From positions 1-39,690 of the forward strand of contig CAZSAC010000012.1 in NCBI GenBank assembly GCA_964604875.1: a stretch of 39,690 bases of DNA. Direction: 5' to 3'. Source of the DNA: JAVVSR01 sp964604875 (GTDB lineage: Bacteria; Bacillota; Clostridia; Christensenellales; CAG-917). Position 1 is the stretch's first letter. Each line of letters starts with the position of its first letter. Positions 15,721 through 22,370 of this stretch are shown one piece after another. The translations under genes were made by a program, and so were the position numbers. Under the pieces are notes generated by a model. It ran no database searches and had not been told where the DNA came from. It saw only the letters and a list, made by a program, of their open reading frames with translations.

Positions 15721-15749
15721 ATGATAATAAACTATTATAGAAAAGTCAA
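15721..15749 (-). promoter_or_regulatory. Promoter of the PadR gene
   Basis: On the minus strand TTGACT (15749-15744) and TATCAT (15726-15721) are 17 bases apart. The start codon lies 18 bases beyond the -10 box, leaving room for the GAGGT ribosome site. The -35 box falls inside the spacer of the inverted repeat described separately. Confidence 0.65.
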
Positions 15750-15764
15750 ATATATATAATAGTT
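15730..15764. promoter_or_regulatory. Perfect 10-bp inverted repeat around the PadR -35 box (candidate operator)
   Basis: AACTATTATA (15730-15739) and TATAATAGTT (15755-15764) are perfect complements separated by 15 bases. The promoter's -35 box TTGACT lies between them on the minus strand. The outer arm reaches into the stop codon of the upstream recombinase gene. PadR dimers bind dyad-symmetric sites and often control their own gene, so autoregulation is a reasonable inference. The 15-base gap is too long for a tyrosine-recombinase core site. Confidence 0.5.
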
Positions 15765-16833
15765 AATTCTTTTCTTTTCGTAAAACAACCTCATTTGCGG
15801 CACTTTTGCGGATATCCTCAGACATAGCGGCATAGTGTTTTTTGGTGGTATTTACGTCTCTGTGTCCTAAAACTTCAGCAACGACATATATATCACCAGT
15901 TTGTCTATATAAGGCAGTACCGTATGTACTTCTTAGCTTATGTGGAGATATATTTTTAAGTGGCGAGGAAATTTGACTATATTTTTTCACTAGGTTTTGT
16001 ACGGCTCTGATAGATATTCGTTTGTTTTGTAAAGATAAAAATAGCGCTTGTTCCTCTTTTGGGATACTGTCGTCGGCTTCTCTTTCAAAAAGATACCTTC
16101 TCAATGCGGTCGATACTTCATCTGAAAAATATAAAATAACCCGATTTCCACCTTTTCTTGTAACAGTAAAAGCATTCGTGGAAAAGTCCAAATCGGAAAT
16201 ATTCAAACCTACACATTCGGATATACGGATACCTGTTCCCAAAAATAAGGTAAGTATAGCGGTATCACGGATACGCGTTTTTTCGTGATAAAATTCTTGA
16301 TGCGAGGTCATTCCATCGCCATATTCGGCAACGTTAAGCAGGTTTTCCACTTCGTTGTTTTCTAATCTGATTATTTCCTTTTCGTGTATCTTTGGCATTT
16401 GTAATTTTGCCGCAACGTTTTGAGATAGGTAATCTTTATTGTAAAAATATTTAAACATCGCGCGGACAGAAGATAGCTTTCTTGCTTTGCCTTTATTTCC
16501 ATTTGTAAACGTTTTATCGTTGATTTTATAGCAGTTTAAATACTCTGTAAACATTTCCAAGTGTAAAAGCGTAACGTGTTTCAATTGATTTATTGTAAAA
16601 TCTGTTACTTCAGTTTGCATAAAAACATCAATCTTAGTAACCAAAAATTTAAAAAACAACTTCAAATCATACGCATAATTTAGGCGAGTTAACGAGCTTG
16701 TATTAGATTCTATACCCAAAAAAAACTCGTTACAGAAAAATGGAAGCTCATTATTCCTTATTTCTGCCAGACGGTAACTGTTATCGATATTTCGTTGCCT
16801 ATAATAATTTTCGTTTTTCTTTATGTTTACCAT
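15763..16833 (-). CDS. Tyrosine recombinase (XerC/D-like)
   Basis: This site-specific DNA recombinase of about 356 residues has an N-terminal SAM-like core-binding domain (about 25-150) and a C-terminal catalytic domain. The catalytic signature is visible: the first arginine in LGTGIRISECVGLNISDL, HKLR in SPHKLRSTYGT, and the histidine and nucleophilic tyrosine in LGHRDVNTTKKHYA. The ATG at 16833 is preferred. A TTG at 16851 would add six residues (WYPKY follows), but neither has a ribosome site. A candidate promoter ends so that transcription would begin near the ATG. It stands alone beside PadR and a hydrolase with no phage or transposon genes, so it may be a housekeeping Xer protein or an orphan integrase. 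Confidence 0.9.
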   Translation of the reverse strand: MVNIKKNENYYRQRNIDNSYRLAEIRNNELPFFCNEFFLGIESNTSSLTRLNYAYDLKLFFKFLVTKIDVFMQTEVTDFTINQLKHVTLLHLEMFTEYLNCYKINDKTFTNGNKGKARKLSSVRAMFKYFYNKDYLSQNVAAKLQMPKIHEKEIIRLENNEVENLLNVAEYGDGMTSHQEFYHEKTRIRDTAILTLFLGTGIRISECVGLNISDLDFSTNAFTVTRKGGNRVILYFSDEVSTALRRYLFEREADDSIPKEEQALFLSLQNKRISIRAVQNLVKKYSQISSPLKNISPHKLRSTYGTALYRQTGDIYVVAEVLGHRDVNTTKKHYAAMSEDIRKSAANEVVLRKEKN

Positions 16834-16839
16834 ATATTT

Positions 16840-16868
16840 AGGATACCACAACTATGCGCAAAACACAA
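16840..16868 (-). promoter_or_regulatory. Weak candidate promoter of the recombinase gene
   Basis: On the minus strand TTGTGT (16868-16863) and TATCCT (16845-16840) are 17 bases apart. The ATG at 16833 begins seven bases after the -10 box. The match to consensus is only moderate, but no better promoter was seen in the short gap before the divergent hydrolase gene. Confidence 0.35.
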
Positions 16869-16888
16869 TTATTTCCTAAAAAATATTT

Positions 16889-16917
16889 TAGACTTATGCC
16901 AATACTTATGATATAAT
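16889..16917 (+). promoter_or_regulatory. Candidate promoter of the alpha/beta hydrolase gene
   Basis: A perfect TATAAT (16912-16917) lies upstream of the hydrolase gene, with a weak -35 candidate TAGACT (16889-16894) at 17 bases. The preferred start codon at 16949, with its ribosome site, lies 31 bases after the -10 box. Confidence 0.5.
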
Positions 16918-16948
16918 ATAGCTAATTATGGATAGGAAAGAGGGTATT

Positions 16949-17866
16949 ATGGATAAAAATCGTACAAAAAAGATTATCTATACAGGTAAATGGCTCAATT
17001 TTACTGAACATTTTGCGCATATTTTGCTTTATAAAAAAGTGCCGTCTTGTTGTTGCATTGAAAAAGATATACGATATAAAAACACATCTAAATTTTCCAT
17101 TTGTGACGTTATTGCCCCTAAAAACTCCACCACTAAAACACCCGTTTTATTATATATTCACGGCGGAGGTTGGATATCCGGCGTGAAAAATATGAGGCGA
17201 CCTTATTGCTATAATTTTTCTAAACTAGGTTACACCGTTTTTAATATCGATTATGATTATGCGCCATATAATAAATTTCCTTTCCAAATTCAGCAATGCT
17301 TGGATGCTGTGGATTTTATCTATGATAACGCAGAAAAATATAATTTGGACACATCAAAATTTCTCCTAGCGGGGGAGTCTGCAGGTGGATACTTTGTCGC
17401 GATGCTTGCTGCAATCGCAAAGGATAAAACCATATTAGACAGTTTAGGGCTAACTTTAAAGCATTTAGAGTTTGATGTTAGTTGCAATCTTATAAACTGT
17501 GGCGCCGTCGATGTGCCCGCATTGGCAAACAGCAAATTTCCGCAAATGGATAAAATGGTTGAAGCGTTTTCTGGTTATACCTGTGAGGAAATAAATCACA
17601 ACCCTAAACTTGCAGAGCATATGTCCCCAATAAATTATATTAAACCAAATTATCCTCCAACAATGTTGCTTTGGGCGGCAAAAGACAAACTCCAAACAGA
17701 AAGTTTTTCTATAAAAGATAAATGCGATAAACTAAATATTCCAAACAAAATTTATAAGTGCGACGGATTGCTATATGGAAACCACGCCTTTTCGATAGCA
17801 ACACATCTGAAAAAAGGTAAGATTATTTTTAATGAATGCTTAGAGTTTATAAACAAATATGTTTAA
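16949..17866 (+). CDS. Alpha/beta hydrolase (HSL/carboxylesterase type)
   Basis: This cytoplasmic esterase-like enzyme has about 305 residues. Numbering from the earlier ATG at 16928, the oxyanion motif HGGGW is at 78-82, the nucleophile elbow GESAGG carries S151, and D253 (AAKD) and H286 (GNHAF) complete the triad. The order and HGGG motif match the hormone-sensitive-lipase/BD-FAE branch, which hydrolyses small acyl or carbamoyl esters; the true substrate is unknown. I prefer the ATG at 16949 because AAAGAGGG sits just upstream, while the ATG at 16928 has no ribosome site and lies very close to the expected transcription start. There is no signal peptide. The gene is monocistronic, with its own promoter and terminator. 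Confidence 0.85.
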   Translation: MDKNRTKKIIYTGKWLNFTEHFAHILLYKKVPSCCCIEKDIRYKNTSKFSICDVIAPKNSTTKTPVLLYIHGGGWISGVKNMRRPYCYNFSKLGYTVFNIDYDYAPYNKFPFQIQQCLDAVDFIYDNAEKYNLDTSKFLLAGESAGGYFVAMLAAIAKDKTILDSLGLTLKHLEFDVSCNLINCGAVDVPALANSKFPQMDKMVEAFSGYTCEEINHNPKLAEHMSPINYIKPNYPPTMLLWAAKDKLQTESFSIKDKCDKLNIPNKIYKCDGLLYGNHAFSIATHLKKGKIIFNECLEFINKYV

Positions 17867-17894
17867 GAATTTAATTTACACATTACTAACTTTT

Positions 17895-17934
17895 AAAAGC
17901 CCAAGCGTAAAAACCGCTGTGGGCTTTTAATTTT
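17895..17934 (+). terminator. Rho-independent terminator after the hydrolase gene
   Basis: A long stem made of AAAAGCCCA plus AGCG (17895-17907) pairs with CGCT and TGGGCTTTT (17915-17928, one bulged G) around the loop TAAAAAC. It is followed by AATTTTA. It lies about 28 bases after the stop codon. Confidence 0.87.
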
Positions 17935-17938
17935 ACTA

Positions 17939-18174
17939 ATAAAAACCTCCAACCTAAGTCGCCAATGAAGATTTTAAAAGCAAAAACAAGCAGTTTGCCG
18001 TGTTGCGCAGTCGGTTTGTCCGATGATAAACTAACACTTGTTAGCCAATCCAAAGCAGAAAAACAAAAAGGGGTGGGAAGACACGACAGAACAAAAACAC
18101 GTAAAACTATGCGTAAAACACGGATTTTACGCATAGTAAGTGTAGAAAAAGTTGGTTTATTGGGGGTTTTTTAT
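17939..18174. repeat. MITE-like noncoding segment with imperfect inverted ends
   Basis: No gene is supported between 17935 and 18261. The left edge ATAAAAACCTCCAA (17939-17952) is nearly the reverse complement of the right edge TTGGGGGTTTTTTAT (18160-18174): one substitution and one extra base. Between them lie a 13-bp perfect hairpin (18106-18137) and a short CTAACA/TGTTAG repeat (18031-18044). Reading frames of 72 and 82 codons exist on both strands but have no ribosome sites and look like chance. The build is that of a small nonautonomous element. No clear target duplication is seen, so the call is tentative. Confidence 0.4.
18106..18137 (-). terminator. 13-bp hairpin, possible terminator of the ynbB operon
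   Basis: ACTATGCGTAAAA (18106-18118) and TTTTACGCATAGT (18125-18137) form a perfect 13-bp stem with a 6-base loop. Read on the minus strand it is followed by TTT-ACGTG-TTTTT, an interrupted T-run. It lies about 125 bases after the ynbB stop and is the only good terminator candidate there. Confidence 0.4.
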
Positions 18175-18261
18175 AAAACATAACTAAAGTCTTAAAATAA
18201 TAATATAAGATTAATTTTGTAAAAGCTAATCTATTTATAATGTCGGAAAAAATTTATCTTA

Positions 18262-19512
18262 TCATTTATCTTTTATTTTGCTTTGCGTTAGTTCAACCGC
18301 ATAGCACGCGGCTAACTTCGCGTGTTCAAATGTTAAACCACCTTGAAGATAAGCTATATATGGTTCTTTGATTGGAGAATCGGAAGAAAGCTCAATTGAA
18401 CTGCCTTGAACGAATGCTCCAGCAGCCATTATAACTTGATGTTCATAACCCGGCATCGCCCATGGATAAGGAACTACATTGCTGTCAACCGGGGAAGCAG
18501 CTTGGATACCTCTAATAAAAGCGATTAATTCATCAGCCGAATTAAACCTTATACTTCTGATGATGTCATAGCAAACGTCTTCAGGCGCTGGAATTGTATC
18601 GTATCCTAAATCTGCAAAAACCCGTCCAAAAAGCACGCTGGATTTTTTTGCGTTTGCAACGACGTGCGGAGCCATAAAGAAGCCTTGATAAAATGATAAA
18701 TAGCCCGATTGGTAGCTTCCGACTTCGGTACCGATTGACGGAGACGTCATACGATAGCCGATTTGCTCGATTAAATCAGCTTTTCCTGCGATATATGCGC
18801 CGGTTTGAGCGATACCACCGCCGGGATTTTTGATTAAACTTCCGCAAATTATATCTGCGCCTACGTCGGTTGGCTCGATTTTTTCAACAAACTCTCCATA
18901 GCAATTATCTACCGCAATGATTAGATTAGGATAAGTTTTCTTTAAAATACGGATAATATTTTGGATTTTTTGAATAGAAATGGCATCTCGTGCGGAATAG
19001 CCTCTTGACCTCTGGATAAAAACTAGTTTTGTTGAAGGATTTTTTTCTATATAATCCAAAATTTTAGGAGCACAAAAATCGTTATTTATAAGTTCAATTT
19101 TGTCATAATTTATGCCAAAATCACGTAAAGAACCTTTATTTTTTCCACAAATTACGTCATTAAGCGTATCATATAAATCACCGCAAATGGACAAAAGCGT
19201 ATCATTTGGGCGCAAAATTCCAAATAAAACTAAGGTTAATGCGTGAGTTCCCGACAAGATGTTCGGGGATACGATTGCAGCCTCAGCATTAAAAGTATCG
19301 GCAAAAACCTTTCCAAGCGTGTCTCTGCCAATATCGTCATAGCCATAACCGGTTGTGCCGTTAAAATGTCGCGCTTGTACGGCATTTTTTTGAAACGAAT
19401 TAAGCACTTTTTCCTGATTAAAATAAGCAATTTCGTCAATTTCATCAAATTGTTTTTGACATTTTTGTGCCGCATAATCTATAATTTGTCTTGTTTTTTG
19501 CGATATATTCAT
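18262..19512 (-). CDS. ynbB: YnbB-type PLP-dependent protein (methionine gamma-lyase/aluminium-resistance family)
   Basis: This 416-residue fold-type I PLP enzyme is related to cystathionine/methionine lyases. The expected PLP lysine is K228 in GSLIKNPGGGIAQTGAY, and D202 in VDNCYGEF should hold the pyridine nitrogen. Other family blocks are GTTGYGYDDIGRD (52-64) and SGTHAL (87-92). Database names such as 'methionine gamma-lyase family' or 'aluminium resistance protein' rest on thin evidence; the cellular reaction is unclear. It is the last gene of a miaB-mutS-mutL-miaA-ynbB unit, nine bases after miaA. A neighbourhood with miaA also occurs in Bacillus-type genomes, where ynbB lies a few genes from miaA. 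Confidence 0.88.
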   Translation of the reverse strand: MNISQKTRQIIDYAAQKCQKQFDEIDEIAYFNQEKVLNSFQKNAVQARHFNGTTGYGYDDIGRDTLGKVFADTFNAEAAIVSPNILSGTHALTLVLFGILRPNDTLLSICGDLYDTLNDVICGKNKGSLRDFGINYDKIELINNDFCAPKILDYIEKNPSTKLVFIQRSRGYSARDAISIQKIQNIIRILKKTYPNLIIAVDNCYGEFVEKIEPTDVGADIICGSLIKNPGGGIAQTGAYIAGKADLIEQIGYRMTSPSIGTEVGSYQSGYLSFYQGFFMAPHVVANAKKSSVLFGRVFADLGYDTIPAPEDVCYDIIRSIRFNSADELIAFIRGIQAASPVDSNVVPYPWAMPGYEHQVIMAAGAFVQGSSIELSSDSPIKEPYIAYLQGGLTFEHAKLAACYAVELTQSKIKDK

Positions 19513-19521
19513 TGTTTGCCT

Positions 19522-20430
19522 CTATAAATTGTTAAATGTGTATTCTATTAAATCCAAAGCCCGTTGACAAGGAGCATTAAAAATTTTTACGTCTTTATAT
19601 TTTCTAAACCAAGTTAATTGTCGTTTTGCATAGTTTCGGGTATTTTTCATAATAAGATTTTTTAGTTCATCAAAAGAAATTTCGTTGTTTTTAAATAAGC
19701 GAAATTCCTTATAGCCGATTGCCTGCATACTTTGACAATCAAAATCTACACCACGAGAAAGCAAAGCGTCTATTTCTTCAACCAATCCCTGTTCAACCAT
19801 ATTTTCTACACGGCAATTTATCCTATGATATAACTCATCTCTATTTTCGGGATTAAGTTCAAGCATTAAAAAGTCATATTTTGGCTGTATTTTTTCACCT
19901 TGCGTACGATTATTACCCTTGTCTAAGTTTATTTCAAGCGCGCGTATAACGCGTTTAGTGTCGTTTACATGTATTTTTTCAGCGGAGGTTTTATCTAATA
20001 ACGCAAGCTTGTCGTGAATATATTGCGCGCCAAATTTTTGTAATTCCTCATTTAATTCATTCCTAAGCGTAACGTTTTTTGCGCTCTCAGAAAAATTTAA
20101 GGGATATATTATAGAATCAATATATAAACCCGTTCCACCGCAAACTATCGGAACTTTGCCTTTTGAAAATAAATTTTCGATACAGTTTACTGCGTTAGCC
20201 TGATATTGCGCAACAGAAAAAGAATCTGCGGGGTCTACAAGGTTTATTAAGTGATGCTTGACACCTTGCATTTCGCTTTCGGTAACTTTTGCTGTGCCAA
20301 TATCCATATATTTATATATTTGCATACTATCTGCCGATATTACTTCAGAATTCAAGAGTTTGGCAGCTTGAATAGCTAATGCAGATTTACCGACAGCCGT
20401 CGGTCCAACAATAAACAAAATCTTTTTCAT
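19522..20430 (-). CDS. miaA: tRNA dimethylallyltransferase
   Basis: This 302-residue enzyme transfers a dimethylallyl group from DMAPP to A37 of tRNAs that read UNN codons. The P-loop is IVGPTAVGKSAL (7-18), followed by the SADSMQIYKYMDIGTAK block, the DPADSFSVAQY segment and GGTGLYI. The C-terminal QAIGYKEF and RNYAKRQLTWFRK blocks bind tRNA. Its product is the substrate of MiaB, encoded at the head of the same operon, and its DMAPP comes from the MEP pathway that includes the IspH encoded at 7363. The start overlaps the mutL stop by four bases. Confidence 0.97.
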   Translation of the reverse strand: MKKILFIVGPTAVGKSALAIQAAKLLNSEVISADSMQIYKYMDIGTAKVTESEMQGVKHHLINLVDPADSFSVAQYQANAVNCIENLFSKGKVPIVCGGTGLYIDSIIYPLNFSESAKNVTLRNELNEELQKFGAQYIHDKLALLDKTSAEKIHVNDTKRVIRALEINLDKGNNRTQGEKIQPKYDFLMLELNPENRDELYHRINCRVENMVEQGLVEEIDALLSRGVDFDCQSMQAIGYKEFRLFKNNEISFDELKNLIMKNTRNYAKRQLTWFRKYKDVKIFNAPCQRALDLIEYTFNNL

Positions 20431-22370
20431 ACGATTCTTTTAAACCACTTTTCTAATTCAAACTTCGTAATTTTTATGACGCAAGGTCTTCCGTGAGGAC
20501 ATTGAAGCGGTGTTTTTTCTGCCAACTTAAATGACGATATTAACGCGTCTATTTGCAAGTCGTTTAAAGAATCTCCTGCTTTTACGGCATTTTTGCAAGC
20601 ATTTTGCGCTAATTTGTCCTTTAGAATATCGGAAGTTTTCAAATTTGGGATGCGGGACAAATCATTTAATATTTCCGCAAAGAATTTATCAAAATTTATA
20701 TCTGTCAAAGCGCAAGGCACCGCAGAAACCTTAAAAGAAAGGTTGCCAAAGGGTTCAATATCAAAACCCAACTCTTGTAATTGACTTACACAGCGGTTCA
20801 TAAAATCATATTCTGATAAATTTGTTTCAAATATATACGGTATTAGGAGGCTTTGCGACATATCGTTATTTGTATTGTTGACTAAACTATCGTAAATAAG
20901 ACGCTCGTGAGCTGCGTGTTGGTCAATGACATATAAACAATCTTCGTTTTCTATTAAGATGTAGGTAGAAAACAACTGCCCAATAATTTTTCCTACAAAA
21001 CCTTCAGAAATAACCAACGGTTTGGCGTTACTTTCGTGTTCAGTTATATTTTGGTTGATTAATTTTTGATCAATACCTTGATGATTTTCCTCAAAATTTT
21101 GAATATTCTCATAATAATTACAATAATTTTTAACGCTTTCTGCTGCCTTGAAAGCCCTATAAGCTATCCCGCTGTCAGAACGCAAAAAATTATTTTTTGT
21201 TGTGTTTTTAAAGCTATCACAAAAATAATCTATCGGTTTTTCAGATAAAATAGCCTCAGAAGGAGAAAACATAGACGAAGTTTTCTCAACTATGTCCGAA
21301 TTGTCGCACGCAATCTCATCATGAAAGCCCGAATCATTTTTTGTTGTTGTTTCAAAGTTTTCATTAATTTCTTTAATGCTTGCAAAATTATCTAAAAATT
21401 TCCTTATTGAGTGATATACAAAGCTAAAAATACGATTATTGTCTTGAAAACGAACCTCAGTTTTGCAAGGATGAACGTTTACGTCCAAAAATTCGGTCGG
21501 AACGGTAAGCTCTAAAACGTAAAGCGGAAAACATCTTTTCATTAAAAAACCTTCATAAGCCTTTTCAACAGAAGTTTGTATGGTTTTGTTTTCAACAATC
21601 CGCCCGTTTATTATTATGGTTTGATAACTTCTGTTTCCTTTGAAAAAGTTTGGCGATGATACAAAGCCTTTTAAGCTAAATCCACCTAAAGTATTCTCAA
21701 TTAGGTTGAAATTTGAAATAATCTCTCTATTATATACGGCAGAAATGGCATCACAAAGCTTCCCGCCCTTAGTTTGAAAAATTGTTTTTTTATCAACTAT
21801 ATATGTAAATGCAATTTGAGGATTTGCTAAAATAAACCTCTGCATCAAAAATGTAATTTCGTTTTCCTCACCTTTTGTCGATTTTAAAAACTTATATCTT
21901 GCAGGTGTATTAAAAAATAAATTGTTTACACAAATTGAAGTTCCTCTTTTCCCACCAATCTCACTTTTGTTTTCAATTCTAGACGCCTCTATTTCAAGAT
22001 AAGACGCGCAACCGTCGTCTTCGTCGGTACAAGTTTGAACCTCAATTTTAGATACAGCAGAAATACTTGCCAAAGCCTCGCCTCTGAAACCTAGTGTGTT
22101 TATACAGTTCAAATCCGACGCAACCGAAAGTTTGCTTGTAGCGTGTGGCAAAAATGCAGTTTCTACGCTATCCCTAGGGATTCCCGCGCCGTCGTCCGAT
22201 ACGCGAATTTTTACCTTCCCGCCATCAGAAATTTCCACTTTAATCGAGCTTGCCTTTGCATCGATGGCATTTTCAACCAGTTCCTTGACAACTGACGCAG
22301 GACGTTCAATTACCTCGCCTGCGGAAATCAAATTAAATATAGAGCTGTCTAAAACTTTTATTTTATTCAT
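20427..22370 (-). CDS. mutL: DNA mismatch repair protein MutL
   Basis: This 647-residue protein couples mismatch recognition by MutS to strand removal. The N-terminal GHKL ATPase shows E33 and N34 in ELVENAIDA, DDGAGIP (59-65), and GFRGEAL (94-100). A poorly conserved linker spans about 330-450. The C-terminal domain has the endonuclease motif DQHAAHERLIYD (near 482), ACKNAVKAGD, and CPHGRPCVIKI, so it should nick DNA as in bacteria without MutH. In the DQHA(X)2E(X)4E motif the last glutamate is aspartate, a mild change. I place the start at 22370, where the ATG shares one base with the mutS stop (TAATG). An upstream in-frame extension of 19 codons lies inside mutS and does not match the family. 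Confidence 0.96.
   Translation of the reverse strand: MNKIKVLDSSIFNLISAGEVIERPASVVKELVENAIDAKASSIKVEISDGGKVKIRVSDDGAGIPRDSVETAFLPHATSKLSVASDLNCINTLGFRGEALASISAVSKIEVQTCTDEDDGCASYLEIEASRIENKSEIGGKRGTSICVNNLFFNTPARYKFLKSTKGEENEITFLMQRFILANPQIAFTYIVDKKTIFQTKGGKLCDAISAVYNREIISNFNLIENTLGGFSLKGFVSSPNFFKGNRSYQTIIINGRIVENKTIQTSVEKAYEGFLMKRCFPLYVLELTVPTEFLDVNVHPCKTEVRFQDNNRIFSFVYHSIRKFLDNFASIKEINENFETTTKNDSGFHDEIACDNSDIVEKTSSMFSPSEAILSEKPIDYFCDSFKNTTKNNFLRSDSGIAYRAFKAAESVKNYCNYYENIQNFEENHQGIDQKLINQNITEHESNAKPLVISEGFVGKIIGQLFSTYILIENEDCLYVIDQHAAHERLIYDSLVNNTNNDMSQSLLIPYIFETNLSEYDFMNRCVSQLQELGFDIEPFGNLSFKVSAVPCALTDINFDKFFAEILNDLSRIPNLKTSDILKDKLAQNACKNAVKAGDSLNDLQIDALISSFKLAEKTPLQCPHGRPCVIKITKFELEKWFKRIV

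Noticed and set aside
15730..15764. The inverted repeat as a recombination core (att/dif) site for the adjacent recombinase
   Set aside because: The 15-base spacer is too long for a 6-8 base Xer-type core, and the repeat brackets a promoter -35 box, which fits an operator better.
16899..16926. A dif-like sequence (ACTTATGATATAATATAG...) upstream of the hydrolase
   Set aside because: Only the left arm and centre resemble a Firmicute dif site. The right arm does not match, and the segment is explained by the hydrolase -10 box.
17886..18183. Two overlapping reading frames of 82 (-) and 72 (+) codons
   Set aside because: They lie on opposite strands of the same hairpin-rich segment, start without ribosome sites, and one covers the hydrolase terminator. 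They are more likely by-products of a repeat element.
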